Assembly: GCF_000699445.3 (NCBI RefSeq)
Contig: NC_067199.1
Coordinates: 31,208,402 to 31,272,401 of the forward strand
Length of the DNA: 64,000 nt
DNA from: Schistosoma haematobium
Lineage: Eukaryota > Platyhelminthes > Trematoda > Strigeidida > Schistosomatidae
Direction: 5' to 3'
How positions within the stretch are numbered: the stretch's first letter is position 1; every line of letters begins with the position of its first letter. Under the pieces are notes generated by a model that did not search any database, had not been told where the DNA came from, and saw only the letters and a program-made list of their open reading frames with translations. Of this stretch, positions 52,201 to 61,560 are shown piece by piece. A program made the position numbers and the translations under genes.

Positions 52201-55200
52201 GAGATATATCAAAGCCCTCTTTTGTTTACTTTAAACAATTTTGTAAATTTCGTTTCAGGTCCACTTTTTATACTTTTTTCCTACTCAAAATTTTTCTATC
52301 ATAAAATAGTTTGTGGTATTTTTAAATTCTGATAAATGATTGGAACGAAATACGGATTAAAACCATAACTAGAGTTATATTTCTGATATGGTAAGATAAG
52401 GTGTAAGCTTACATCATTCACGGATAGATCCCAGATATTTGATGTTGAAAGTGAAGAAACGAAACATCTCAAGATATTTCATACTGTTTCAAGAAAATCT
52501 GTTTGCCAAAGCGAATTCGGGTTATCTAGTTTTTTTTTCAATATATGTTCGTTTCTATCCACCAATGATAACTGCATTCAACAGTGCTATCGCAAGACAT
52601 CTCCTTGATACAGGACATAAAGCTGATATACTGAAGTCCTTCAAGGTGATTAACAAACAATCAAACTCGAACCTTTTGAAATTCGCTGAAGCGTTAGCAA
52701 TCAAACGTTTAAAACCAGATCTATGTATACAAAAAGAGACAGTAATAAATCTTTCTTTACCCTGGTAACAATAACCCCCACTCTTTCTATTCATTTGCTC
52801 CTATTTATTTATTTATTACGTCATTATTGCAACTCTTTCTGAAATATAAATTACATCATACATAACTGATTGATTTCAATTCATATTTTCTTTATTACCA
52901 TTAATCTATTTTCATGAGTTCTAATCACTATTTCAATGTTCCAGAACTTTCCCTCTCAAACTTTATTTATTTATTCGAATCAAACATTTTATGAGCTCAT
53001 TAACTCTATCTGAATCTTTGCTACATCATCATACACATGTATTGATCCTTAATCACACTCTTATGTATAAATATGTCAATATCTGTAATAATTTGAATTT
53101 CAAATAATTTAGGTTGTAAGCAGCTGATGAGAACCTAACGAAATAAAATGAATTCATATTATTTTGCACCAATCTTTGTTCTTGCTCTATTTAAGATAAT
53201 AAAGGGAACTATGTGTATGCAATAATATATTTGGTAATTCATATTTCTACACGACCTTCCCTGTCTTCTGACTATTAGTATGCTGATTTTACTGTGTCCC
53301 AAGGTTGCGTTTTGTTGCTAAGTTCCTAGAGTTTTAAACAGTTCCTTTCGTATATTTTGATAGGATGAGAAGACGGAGTTGTTCTGAAAAGTGGTGTATT
53401 TGCACTATACATTTCGAAAAGTCTGGTCACACATGTATTTGTTAAGGGATTTTACATGAAAATTAATAAAGGTCATCAAAATAGCTTTTGAAGCACTTTA
53501 TAGGCGTCGTCAAGGACGAATTCTTAGGTTTATAGAAACTAACTATTCTCAAGTTCAAACCTTTATGTTTAGAGACAACCTTGAATCTATCCTGATAATC
53601 TTTAAGCCACTTTACGGCCAAAGGTGGTGTGATAAATCTTCATTATTCCGATATTAACTTTTCTCTGCTTTATTTACAGTTTTGGATGTTTATTTAATCG
53701 ACCTTTATTAGTTTTCATATAAAATGTTTTGACAAATATGCATGACCAAACTGTTCGAAATGTGTAGCGCGAATATTTTAACTCCATTTTCTTATTGTTT
53801 TATCAAAATGTGTTGTTATAGCTTAGTTTTGACTTCTGGAATATCAAGCTTTCTCTGAACTCTTGTCTTACTCATAGGTTTCGTTGTTTGGGGGTAATTT
53901 GTGAAGCATCATGTATGTCAGTGGCTGTACTATCGAGTTCTCATTAGCTTTTCTTCGTATTAGAGGGACGCCCGTAATTTGAAATTTTAATCATTTTCAT
54001 AAATTTAACACCTATGAATACTTAGCAGGTTATCTTAAGAGAGGAAAAGTAGCTTGATGTACTAAAAGTTTAAATTACCAAAAAATAAACCACTGAAAAG
54101 TAGGGGTGGAAAGTTCAAAGTTTACGAGAAATAGAAGAATTTTTAAAGTAAATTAACAGAACTACCAACAATGTCTGGCGATATCCCACAACTTTTCCCT
54201 CAAATATTCAACGAGACAGCTAAAGAATAGTATTTATTTACAAGGATGCAATATTTTCGTGTTACCATCACCACTCAATAATATAAGAGACGGTAATTGT
54301 AACGTACATAAGAAGCAGATATTTTTTTAATAACTAAACTCTTCAAGCGTATTTCTGCTTTTATTCCTCTTTGTACTTGATTACTCAAGTCCCTCAAACA
54401 TGGTATTTTAGAATGAAATTTTACTAACTTCTTAACTTCTTATTCACCTATCAATTAATACGCTATGCCCCATTCATCCCTTCAGTAATTATATTTGGCA
54501 AGCAATAAATAACAGACAGAACTTCTTTGATAAACAGTATTTTTCGTAATCAGTCGTTTGACTTAGCCAAAGATTTCACCTGTTTTCCGCCACATTTGAC
54601 GTTTTTAACAGTATTAACTCTATCCATTTTCCTTCGTATATCTCTCTCTACATATTCCAGCCTTAAAAATAAAATGTATATTACTGCAGTGCAATGTCTT
54701 ATGTTTTACTGTCGGATTGTAGTTATGGAGTGATTGTCCTTACTAATCCTCTTCTTAATCGCAATAATTGTGAGTCACTAAATCCTTAGTCTCGTTATCC
54801 ATACTCTTAATACTAGTTTGTGTTAGTGTTGATAGTTTTTCATAGGCTACTTCCACAACAGTGGTTCATAATAATTACTCTTCACACCATAAAATTCTAC
54901 AAATCATTCGACAATGCGATTTATCTTATCTATTGCTCTACACAGATTACTTGTCAAATGATGTTGAAGTGATCGATTTAAATATTCCTGTTACTGTTGT
55001 TCATTTGGATCAAAATCATATTTCTGCTGACTCCCAACTGTCTACAACCATTTACGATATGGATTCTATGCCTAATCAAGATTTTCCTCTGTCATATTCC
55101 AATTCAGAAGCCACAGATCAAGGGCAATTATCTGAACAACTATCATTGGCAGTTAGTTGTGATAAAGACCAAAACAATCTTGATAACAGTAATGATGATG

Positions 55201-57325
55201 TTAATGAGCAATCGATATGTGAGACGACAACAGTAGGTTCAAGTTGATTTATGATAATCTGAACATTTTCTGTGCAATTGTTAATATCCGTAATATGTAT
55301 TTATTTCATTATCTGTAGTATTTCTTTGCAATTTCTCATTGAGTTATTTGTTTGAAATCTTTTAATTTACCATGGAGTTTTAAAGTTGTTTCTTCTTTAC
55401 ACAAGAATAAATAAAGTTAATTATAATCAGTAGATTGAATTTGTATTTTGACAAATTTTGTATTAGTGTGTAAATATCCATAAATTGATGATTTTTGTTA
55501 TAAACAGGACGAAGTCGGTCAATTTTAGAGATGTGCAGAAAATTGATTGCTCACATTGTGTTAGAACATTGCTTGTGCGACCTGCAAGGGATACTGGATT
55601 ACTGGTTGAACGTCTTGTTAACCTGAAAAGATAACATCAGAGCCATAGAAATAACTTTTCGAACTCAGCTGCACACAATCTTTTTCTAAACATTTATTGT
55701 TCTGTTGGACCCGTACTTTTCAATTCTTATCACAGGGATAAAAAAAACTCGTGGAGTGTGAATCTCGCTGACCATTTCTACTGTCATTAGAAAGGCAAAA
55801 TCACTGAATAGACTGGTCGTTTTTAGAAAATACCTTGCTTGCCGTCACTCTGTGATAATAAGATTTTCCTCTTGAAATTTAAATCTTCCATTTTTGGTTT
55901 TAATGCTACTTAATCAACTTGCTTACTATTATGTGACTTCAAGAATTCTGTTTTTTGGCTACCGTACCCCAATCGAGTGGTCATGATAGCCATGTTCAAC
56001 CACAGTATCGAAATAGTTGTTATCGTCGGGCTCGCCTGCTAGGGGTTGTGTTCAGAGTACCTTTATCTCCAATTACTGCAGCTTCATACGTTCCTTTCAA
56101 AAATATGTTGGAGAGTATTAACAGACGTTTTTATAGTAATTCATCATTAATTCAAGATACTTCTTTTCACCATATGTTTTCATAGTACATGTCTGTCATA
56201 TAAATATTTGATGTATTTCTGAATGATTTGTTGTTTGTTTCGTATTTCGAAAAAAACTGAAGTTGTCTTTTGTATTCTCTTTATAAATCTGAAGTGATTA
56301 AATTCAACTGACTGACATGTTGAAAAGAACCTTACTAAAAAACGTTGACCAGAAAAGTCCATACGTATGTAGAGCTGAATTCCTATATACCGTTAGTTAC
56401 AATTTCTAATCCGATATTAAGACTAGTTTACCTCACTATTTCCTTTTGTAATAATAGAATGTGGATGAAAGAAATATTCTGTTTAACTTTTCAGTCTGTT
56501 TATGCTTCAACAGAAAGATCAAATACCACTTATAAAGTAACAAAACATAATTTTCATACTTAAATCCGCTTGCCTTTTTAATTATAAAACTAGGCATTAG
56601 GTAAGTATATTAATAGAATGTACTAGTTAGACTTATTTATTATATTTATTTATTTAAGCACATAAACATTGATGCAAGGAAGGGTTGAAATACTACCCAG
56701 GCGCCCATACCGAAGCAGGTGGTTTTTTTTAGTGGGCCACACCCCAAGCATTTGATCTAGAGATCTAATCCACAAGGCGGTGGAGCGAATTTAGGAGATG
56801 CATTCTAATGCTAGCCCGTGACCAATAATAGGTTCTCTCAGCACCATGGAGCCCATATGCACCATTGGTTTGAAATCAGGGTTTTCCAACTCTCTTAGGT
56901 GGACCCCCCATATCCACCAACCCGGTTAAGGCGCCGGATATTCGCTTTTCGTCCTCTCAATTTCGTATACAACACCACCTTTTGGACAAACTTATCACTT
57001 TATAGTACTTTTCATTCTAATTACAATTTCATGCATAGATAAACATGTGATTTTTTTCCTCTATTCTTATGTGTAGAAAGTTGGAGTTTCAGATTCGCAC
57101 TTATCGGAGTTGGTGACTACACAAGTTTCAAAAGAATCTCATCTTTCTTTACCACCTACTATTTTTAATGCCTCCGATACTTCTTCCCAATTGAATAATA
57201 GTAATAGTGATAAAATCGACTATGAGAGCATTGATTGTATAAAGGAATATTTAAATTTCAATAAAACCATTACGGAATCACTAAACAACAATACGATATC
57301 CACATTACAAAACTTCATTGAATAA
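36663..57325 (+). CDS. C2H2 zinc-finger protein, Ser/Asn-rich, nine exons (5' incomplete)
   Basis: Likely a nuclear DNA-binding protein; I cannot name an orthologue. Exons 36663-37255, 39134-39257, 43471-43577, 45037-45061, 46831-46949, 48683-49078, 50004-50637, 54946-55232 and 57077-57325 join with matching phases and GT-AG borders into one open frame of 844 aa plus TAA. The first complete residues are EKNITTE; with an upstream Gly this resembles the GEK of a TGEKP inter-finger linker, so a finger probably precedes. Fingers: CRIC...H-x4-H in exon 1, CPDCNRCFSSYKAFERHTLR in exon 2, and CSQCNRSFATSQAYK plus IHARAH across exons 3-4. A basic KPKRRNARR near the start of exon 6 may be a nuclear signal. 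The remaining 600 residues are low-complexity Ser/Asn/Asp, perhaps for transactivation. The continuous frame strongly supports the model; the 5' end and isoforms are unknown. Confidence 0.82.
37256..38371. other. Zinc-finger gene intron with possible SINE trace
   Basis: No gene. Near 37515 GCGCGTTCGAACCCC resembles a Pol III B box about 30-40 nt after a weak A-box-like TCTCAGATTGTAAAG; a decayed tRNA-derived SINE is possible but unproven. Confidence 0.3.
38372..38483 (+). mobile_element. 3' fragment of the AATAAATAAAT-tailed retroposon
   Basis: Shows AGCACCCGGGCAGTATC, then ATGTGACGCATATCTATTTG and CCTTGTACCAATG before a weak ATAAATAAT end. Matches 51690-51810 with more divergence. Confidence 0.7.
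39134..39257 (+). CDS. Zinc-finger gene exon 2 (canonical C2H2 finger)
   Basis: Acceptor CCCGTTTTAG, donor GTATTT. Phase 0 to phase 1. Encodes HKCPDCNRCFSSYKAFERHT, then LRSH: C-x2-C-x12-H-x4-H with Phe and hydrophobic core residues in place. Confidence 0.88.
40135..40265 (-). mobile_element. Sm-alpha-like SINE, 3' half with damaged hammerhead
   Basis: Reverse complement has B box CTTCGAATCCCG, GGATTATGGATGCGCACTG, then the ribozyme region CTGAGTCCCATACTAGG and CCGTCCAGTAC. Relative to the hammerhead core, three bases of CTGANGAG are lost and GAAA reads AAAA. The 5' half lies inverted at 40289-40470. Confidence 0.8.
40289..40470 (+). mobile_element. Sm-alpha-like SINE, 5' half with Pol III boxes
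   Basis: Begins TCGGGTGTGAGACA; contains CGTGGATTGGTCGAAGTTAG, A-box region GGTCTAGAGGTTAAGCG, a good B box GGTTCAAATCCCG, and ends at GATGCGCACTG exactly where the hammerhead would start. Mirrors the 3' half at 40135-40265. Confidence 0.8.
41136..41429 (+). pseudogene. RTE RT segment before first premature stop
   Basis: RT finger region DDLPPTLFKDGG to RERLTREE, ended by TAG at 41427-41429 where the family reads Gln. The next segment continues in the same frame. Confidence 0.85.
41430..42281 (+). pseudogene. RTE RT palm and thumb segment
   Basis: Open from the first stop to TGA at 42279. Contains all palm motifs: FLDIRAAFDSLDR, GVRQGCPISP, YADD and YLGS. The TGA replaces an Arg codon of the family (CGA to TGA). 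Confidence 0.88.
43471..43577 (+). CDS. Zinc-finger gene exon 3 (first half of a finger)
   Basis: Acceptor TTTTATTTAG, donor GTAATT. Joins in phase after 39257 and encodes 35 complete residues ending FMCSQCNRSFATSQAYK. It supplies the two zinc-binding Cys; the His pair is in the next exon. Confidence 0.85.
44461..44556 (+). mobile_element. Fragment of the SINE-like retroposon
   Basis: Matches 51631-51720: CTAGGTCAAAGGCTCGAGG, then AAAACCACTTTCTCAGGTCT and GCAGTATTTCAG. Lacks 5' part and tail. Confidence 0.65.
45037..45061 (+). CDS. Zinc-finger gene 25-nt micro-exon (finger His pair)
   Basis: Acceptor TTCATTGTAG ends 45036 and donor GTAAGT starts 45062. Encodes IHARAHKS plus one base. Joined to the previous exon it gives C-x2-C-x12-H-x3-H, a textbook finger. 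The leftover base pairs in phase with 46831. Confidence 0.85.
46831..46949 (+). CDS. Zinc-finger gene exon 5
   Basis: Acceptor CTAAATTTAG, donor GTGAGT. First two bases complete Asn with the base left at 45061. Encodes KKSTRSNDTVNSYRNDLLDS then Asn/His- and Arg-rich residues; phase 0 at the end. Confidence 0.78.
48231..48415 (+). mobile_element. RTE-like 3' UTR fragment
   Basis: Only the last 185 bases of the element family at 5360-5942: CTTTCTTTTTACGAACTAGT to TGGTCCTACGTTGTAGCTGA, CTGACTGA. Extreme 5' truncation inside a zinc-finger intron. Confidence 0.85.
48683..49078 (+). CDS. Zinc-finger gene exon 6 (basic patch, Asn-rich)
   Basis: Acceptor CATCCATGCAG, donor GTAAGT. Exactly 132 codons, phase 0. 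Begins FSLLDLKPKRRNARRQTNSL, a candidate bipartite nuclear signal, then a Ser/Asn-rich stretch. Confidence 0.85.
49345..49420 (-). mobile_element. Sm-alpha-like SINE 3' fragment
   Basis: Plus strand reads ATCATGAGTCAATTGAAACT, AGACTACCATTCAAGACCTG, GAAGCACT, the reverse complement of the Sm-alpha 3' end at 12650-12702, followed by a diverged hammerhead stretch (GAAACAGCC on the minus strand). It explains an apparent open frame at 49314-49523. Confidence 0.7.
50004..50637 (+). CDS. Zinc-finger gene exon 7 (Ser/Asn/Thr-rich)
   Basis: Acceptor GGAATTAATAG, donor GTAAAT. 211 codons plus one base, continuously open from LSNDSSIPGVQVYPIPWSSD. No stop or domain; low-complexity acidic and polar composition. 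Confidence 0.85.
51325..51810 (+). mobile_element. SINE-like non-autonomous retroposon with AATAAATAAAT tail
   Basis: About 490 bp, GC-richer than the surroundings. Starts CACCCCCCAAATGCCCTGG, with TGGCCGAGATCGGGGTGGGT, then AATGAGAGGACGAACAGC, CACCTGCTGCGGTCTGGGCA, CCCGGGCAGTATC and the tail CCTGTACCAATATATATGTG plus AAATAAAATAAAATAAATAA. The tail is that of the RT element at 42850-42880, so it could use that machinery. No real protein; frames at 51261-51727 are incidental. Confidence 0.75.
52556..53152 (+). mobile_element. Penelope-like element 3' end (GIY-YIG endonuclease C-terminus)
   Basis: Reads FNSAIARHLLDTGHKADILK, then LLKFAEALAIKRLKPDLCIQ and KETVINLSLPW with TAA at 52766-52768. 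This is the C-terminal end of the GIY-YIG nuclease domain of Penelope-like retroelements (IARHL..TGH; EA..I...P..N.Q; LPW end). A 380-nt 3' region ends with AACGAAATAAAATGAATTC. At 53124-53143 CTGATGAGAACCTAACGAAA has both conserved boxes of a hammerhead ribozyme, as reported for Penelope-like elements. RT absent; truncated. Confidence 0.75.
53124..53143 (+). ncRNA. Hammerhead-ribozyme core-like motif
   Basis: CTGATGA (53124-53130) and GAAA (53140-53143), separated by GAACCTAAC, which allows only a minimal helix II. I could not establish helix III or a UH cleavage site, so this is a motif match in an element class known to carry such ribozymes. Confidence 0.4.
53153..54945. other. Zinc-finger gene intron, nothing recognised
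   Basis: AT-rich; no repeat family or exon recognised before the acceptor ending at 54945. Confidence 0.5.
54946..55232 (+). CDS. Zinc-finger gene exon 8
   Basis: Acceptor TTGCTCTACACAG ends 54945. The first two bases complete Asp with the G left at 50637. Donor GTAGGT starts 55233 in phase 0. Acidic residues throughout (YLSNDVEVIDLNIPVTVVHL). If the donor is not used, reading continues four codons to TGA, giving an alternative C-terminus. Confidence 0.78.
55955..56185 (+). CDS. Orphan frame in the last intron, possible alternative exon
   Basis: 77 codons ending TAG, with coding-like content (RRARLLGVVFRVPLSPITAA, SYVPFKNMLESINRRFYS). An acceptor-like TGACTTCAAG ends at 55943. Its phase does not match the main donor of exon 8, although a weak alternative donor at 55237 would fit. 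Unidentified. Confidence 0.25.
   Translation: MATVPQSSGHDSHVQPQYRNSCYRRARLLGVVFRVPLSPITAASYVPFKNMLESINRRFYSNSSLIQDTSFHHMFS
56641..56981 (-). mobile_element. SINE-like non-autonomous retroposon, antisense copy
   Basis: Reverse complement aligns along 51460-51720: GGTGTTGTATACGAAATTGA, GAGGACGAAAAGCGAAT, CCGCCTTGTGGATTAGATCT, ACCACCTGCTTCGGTATGGG. It ends in an AAATAAATAA-type tail at the low-coordinate end. Opposite orientation to the zinc-finger gene. Confidence 0.75.
57077..57325 (+). CDS. Zinc-finger gene terminal exon
   Basis: Acceptor CTTATGTGTAG ends 57076; 82 codons then TAA, in phase with 55232. Sequence KVGVSDSHLSELVTTQ to STLQNFIE has the same Ser/Asn bias as exons 6-8. The (AT)n run at 57440 lies in the 3' UTR. 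Confidence 0.8.
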   Translation, partial: KVGVSDSHLSELVTTQVSKESHLSLPPTIFNASDTSSQLNNSNSDKIDYESIDCIKEYLNFNKTITESLNNNTISTLQNFIE

Positions 57326-57437
57326 TAACTTAAACAATAACACTTGACCTTTAACAAATCTTTATCACACTTATTCGTCATTATCCAGTTCTGTCTAGTC
57401 ACTTGTCCACCTCCGCTTAAAGTTTACAATTTTTCTC

Positions 57438-57439
<2 letters not shown>

Positions 57440-57479
<40 letters not shown>
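57440..57479. repeat. (AT)n microsatellite
   Basis: About 20 uninterrupted AT units, in the 3' UTR of the zinc-finger gene. Confidence 0.95.
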
Positions 57480-57481
<2 letters not shown>

Positions 57482-57905
57482 TGTTTTTAGGTATCATCTA
57501 ACTGTTATGTACATAATTGTAATCATAGTATTCAAACGAAGCTTATTGTTTAATTTATATTGTGTAACTATATTCTGTTATAAAGTGACTTTTTCTTTTT
57601 ACATTCATTCATTTCGTTTCTTACATTACTGATTTGCTAAATAAGTTATTATTTCATTTATCTAAAGTATATTTATCTTCATTTGTTCAAATTATTCAAT
57701 TCAATCTATCTGTCTATGTCATACCATACAAAAACTGTGTATATTCGTTCACCTGTAAATAATTAAAAGAAGAAAATACTGTTAATTATTAATTGAATTG
57801 CATTTTATGAAATAACTAATTTTATTTAAAACACAGTCATTTTGTTAATATGAATTAATCATTAATTCCTAATTAATTTATTTTTTATTTTCACATTTTC
57901 AAATT

Positions 57906-57928
57906 ATTATTATTATTATTATTATTAT
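57906..57928. repeat. (ATT)n microsatellite
   Basis: Seven or so uninterrupted ATT units; a second short ATT run lies at 58046-58062. Confidence 0.9.
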
Positions 57929-58849
57929 AACGTTGTTGATATCTTGTTTTGTATGTTTTTCAAATTTGTTAAAACAACTATGATTTTGTCTTTGTATTCT
58001 CAGTGAACTGATTGTTTATTGTGTATATCAACTGTTGATCAGTCATTATTATTATTATTATTTCAACCAAATAGACCAGTGTAACTATGTTTCAGTATTT
58101 TGTTCTATTTCGATTAAAATTATAATCTCTATATTTCTTTGCTTTCGTCTCTACTTTCATTTCAGTTTAAACTTTATTTTGTGTTATTTTCTTGGAAAAG
58201 TTCTATCACTTCTTTTTTTATTTATTTATTAAAAGTAAACTGAAAGGATTGTGCTAAAAAAAAAATAGTTAAATTTCCTATAAGTAAAATTTGCACCCAC
58301 TTATGGATAAAATAGACACAGTTTTTGTTTGTTTGAATAGTTTGTTGTTTTTGCATTGGCTACATCTATACCAAACTAAATGTAAGCATTATCATTATTA
58401 TGGTTGTTTTCATCATGTATGGCCTGTATAAAACTTATCAAATTATGCTATACTTTTTATTTTGTCTGTTGATTGTGTTTTTGTAAACGATCCCTTTATT
58501 ATCAAAATATATTGTTGTCTTGTAAACCACTTAGTTGTTAGAATTCTGATTATAAATCTGTTTTCCATTTGATCATAAATCAGTGGAATTTAATTTCGAT
58601 GATAGGTAATTTTCTTTTTCTTCCGAATTACATATAGTGATTCATATAAAATTTACTGTGATAACCGTTTGTCATATCCTATATCTAGTACTGCTTGCAT
58701 CCTGATTCAATATCTTTAAAAATTTATGTTATTACCTCTTTGAAGCACCCGAGATATTTCAGTAATATCTTTTCTTTATCACGAATTGATACTTTGGTCA
58801 TTGTAATTAATCCGCGCTCCTACGTTCTCATTTATCTCAATCAAGGTGC
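57929..58849. other. Downstream flank of the zinc-finger gene
   Basis: Very AT-rich, no gene recognised. Confidence 0.5.
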
Positions 58850-60243
58850 TTGTTTCAGCTACTAAGAACTATTGGTGTGTGGTTCAAATTATTGACATTA
58901 CTTACACCTGTTACCCCTCATGGAGGGCATAAGCCGCTCACAGGCATTCTCCATCGAACTCTGTCCTGGGCAGTCCTTTCCAGTTGCCATCAATCCTTAT
59001 GTCTGCTCCCAATTCTCGACGCAGTGTATTCCTTGGTCTTCCCCTTTTCCCTTCAGGATTCCACGTTAGGGCTCGCCTTGTGATTCAGTTTAATGATTTC
59101 CCTACTGTATGCCCCATCCACTTCCAACATCTTTTCCTGACTTCCTGTTTATCTGGAAGCTGCTTTGTTCCCTCCCACAGTAGGGTGTTGTTGATGGTAT
59201 TCGGTCAATGGACATTGAGTATCTTGCGTAGACATCTGTTTATAAATACTTGTACATTTTTGATGATCGTTGTGGTATCTCTCCAAGGTTCAGCTCTGTA
59301 CAGTAGGACTATCTTGATATTCGTATTGGAGATTTTGATTTTGATATTAGTTGACAGTTGTTTTGAGTTCTATAAGTCCTTCAACTGTAGGAATGCTGCC
59401 CTTACTTTGCCAATCCTTACATGTACATCTGCATCTGATCCTCCTTGTTAATTGATGATACCATCCAGGTACTTGGAAGTTTCCACCTCTACCAGGGCTT
59501 CTCCATCAAGTGTAATTGACTTTGTGATCTCTGTGTTGTATTTGAGAATATTGCTTTTTCTCTTGTGTATGTTGAGGTCTACTGATGTAGAGACCATTGC
59601 TACACTGGCTATCTCCACCTGCATTTGTTGGTGTGTGTCGAATAGATGAGCTAGGTTATCTGCGAAGTCTAATTTATCTAGTTGCATTCGAGCTGTCCAT
59701 CATATTCCGTGATTCCCCTCAGATGTAGAGGTCTTGATAATCCGGTCAATCACCAGAAGAAAGAGAAAGAGCCAGAGTGAGCAGCCTTGTCTGACTCCGG
59801 TACTCACTTGGAAATCATTTGTCAGCTGTCCTCAATGCACCACTTTACAGTGTAATCCGTCGTATGAATTCTGGGTGATGTCGACGATTTTCTCAGGTAC
59901 ACCATAGTGTCGAAGAAGGTTCCATAAGGTGCTATCCACACTGTCGAACGCCTCATAATCAAGGGAGTTGATGTAAACTGACAAGTTCCATTCAATTGTT
60001 TGTTCGACGATCCGTAGCGTCGATATTTGGTCTGTGCACGACCTATCCGTAAGGAGTCTGGTCTGTTGATCTCATCTTGTAAAGCAACACTTTGTTGAGA
60101 ACTTTTTCTGATATCCATAGTAGTGTGACGCTTCTGTAGTTCTCACATTTGCTCAAATCTCCTGTCTTTGGTATCGTGATGAGCTATCCTTCTTTCTAAT
60201 CTGTTGGTACTTCTTTCTATCCTAAATCTTCCTGAATAGAGTG

Positions 60244-60314
60244 TGATGCATGTTTGCGTTTGCTTCTGTATCTGCTCCTTTGCACCAACATTCATGTGTT
60301 CAAATAAATAAATA
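60244..60314 (+). mobile_element. 70-bp retroposon tail inside the antisense RTE copy
   Basis: GTATCTGCTCCTTTGCACC, ATTCATGTGTTCAAATAAAT: the AATAAATAAAT-family 3' end, sense strand, splitting the antisense RT between SDIE and the LFRKIW-like segment. Confidence 0.7.
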
Positions 60315-60544
60315 CTTCTATGTCTGACTCCAGGGCTTCGGCTGACACGTTGTCAGGTCCTGCTGCTTTCCCACTCTTAGTTTGTTTGATGGCCATCCTG
60401 ATCTTTTTGATCGTTCGTAGAGTGACATCCATAGGAGGGTCTGTATGTGCTGCTTCGATGTCCTGTGGATTCAATGGAGCTGGTCTATTCAAGAATTCCT
60501 CAAAGTTTTTTACCCCTCTGTTCTTAAATCTCAGTGATTGACTT

Positions 60545-61357
60545 TCATTTTTTGTCCTTGACCGGTCCCTCTAGTCTACTATATTTCCCTACCTGTATCT
60601 TCTTTGTATCATATAGGTGTTCTATATTTCCTTCTTTGGCAGATTTTTCCGCTGTTGTTGCTAGCTCTCCTACGTATTTTTGCTTGTCGGCTCTATTGCT
60701 CTTCTTCATTTGCTTGTTTACTTCTGTGTATTCAGTGTGTGCCTTGATTTTCTCTGTTCTTGTTTGACTGTTGTTAATTGCTGTCTTCTTTTTCGTCCTT
60801 TCTTGAATCTTTTCCAGTGTTTCTATAGAGATCCATACCTTATGATGATGCTTCTTGCGACCAAGCACTTTCTGACCTGTCAACGTTAGTGTTTTCTTGA
60901 TCCCTTTCCAGTTGTCTTTCATAGTAGTTTCTTCTTTCAGTATATCCTGTGAGGCTTGGAACCTGTTGTTGAGAGCTATCTTGAATTTGTCTAGTTTGTC
61001 AGTATCTTGGATGAAGTCTCTATGTAGCCTTTGTAATGCTGTCCATTGCATCTTTAGCTTCAGTTTAATCTTGGCTACAACCATGTGGTGATCCGAAGCT
61101 ATATTAGCTCCTTTCCTGGTTCTCACATCTTCCATTGTCCTCCTGAGTTTTTTAATGAGGCAAATATAATCTGTCTGGTTCTCTGTGACGCGATTCGGTG
61201 ATACCCATATAGCTTTGTGTATGCGTACGTGGGGTAATACTTTGCCGCCTATAACCATTTTGTCGAATACACATAAATTTGCGAATCCGTCACCATTCTC
61301 GTTCCTTTCTCCCAGTCCATAACGTCCCATGATATCTTCATACCCAGTGTTGTCCAT
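60545..61357 (-). pseudogene. SR2/RTE-type endonuclease/linker segment (270 codons open)
   Basis: Longest open stretch of the antisense element: NTGYEDIMGRYGLGERNENG, NRVTENQTDYICLIKKLRRT, ASDHHMVVAKIKLKLKMQW (SDHH endonuclease motif), then the basic linker KKHHHKVWISIETLEKIQER and YTEVNKQMKKSNRADKQKYV. It is bounded by a frameshift at the 5' side near the DLNAKVG motif and by a stop at 60545. Confidence 0.88.
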
Positions 61358-61560
61358 TCTAACTTTATCGCCATCTCATCAAGATAGTCAGGTCCTTTCC
61401 TGAGCACATCCCTATTATTGATTGTAACCTCTCATAGAACTGATCTTCGTCGTCGTTTTTATCATTGATGGGTGCATAACATTGGATAACATTCATCGTG
61501 ATTCTCTATTTCTTTGTTTCAAAGGATCCTGGGTCCATGAGATTCCTTCAAGTACTTTAC

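Larger units (their letters stand above)
58850..61560 (-). mobile_element. SR2/RTE-type non-LTR retrotransposon, antisense, 5'-truncated
   Basis: Order on the minus strand: ESHGPRIL near 61545, MNVIQCYAPINDKNDDEDQF, GKDLTILM (endonuclease), then an open 270-codon block at 61357-60545 (MDNTGYEDIMGRYGLGERNE to the RT linker), RPAPLNPQDIEAAHTDPPMD, SGKAAGPDNVSAEALESDIE (RT finger), KEVPTD, TIPKTGDLSKCENYRSVTLL, LDKLDFADNLAHLFD (family FADD, here FADN), and C-terminal [20 protein letters not shown] and [20 protein letters not shown]. Several frameshifts and a 70-bp foreign tail at 60244-60314. Not functional: the second catalytic Asp is Asn and the frame is broken. Confidence 0.9.

Noticed and set aside
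54846..54945. Alternative earlier start of zinc-finger exon 8
   Set aside because: The acceptor at 54845 leaves a phase that does not match the donor at 50637 (an in-frame TAA follows), while 54946 matches exactly.
60320..61091. Several + strand hydrophobic frames resembling membrane proteins
   Set aside because: They are antisense shadows of the SR2/RTE-type element on the minus strand.
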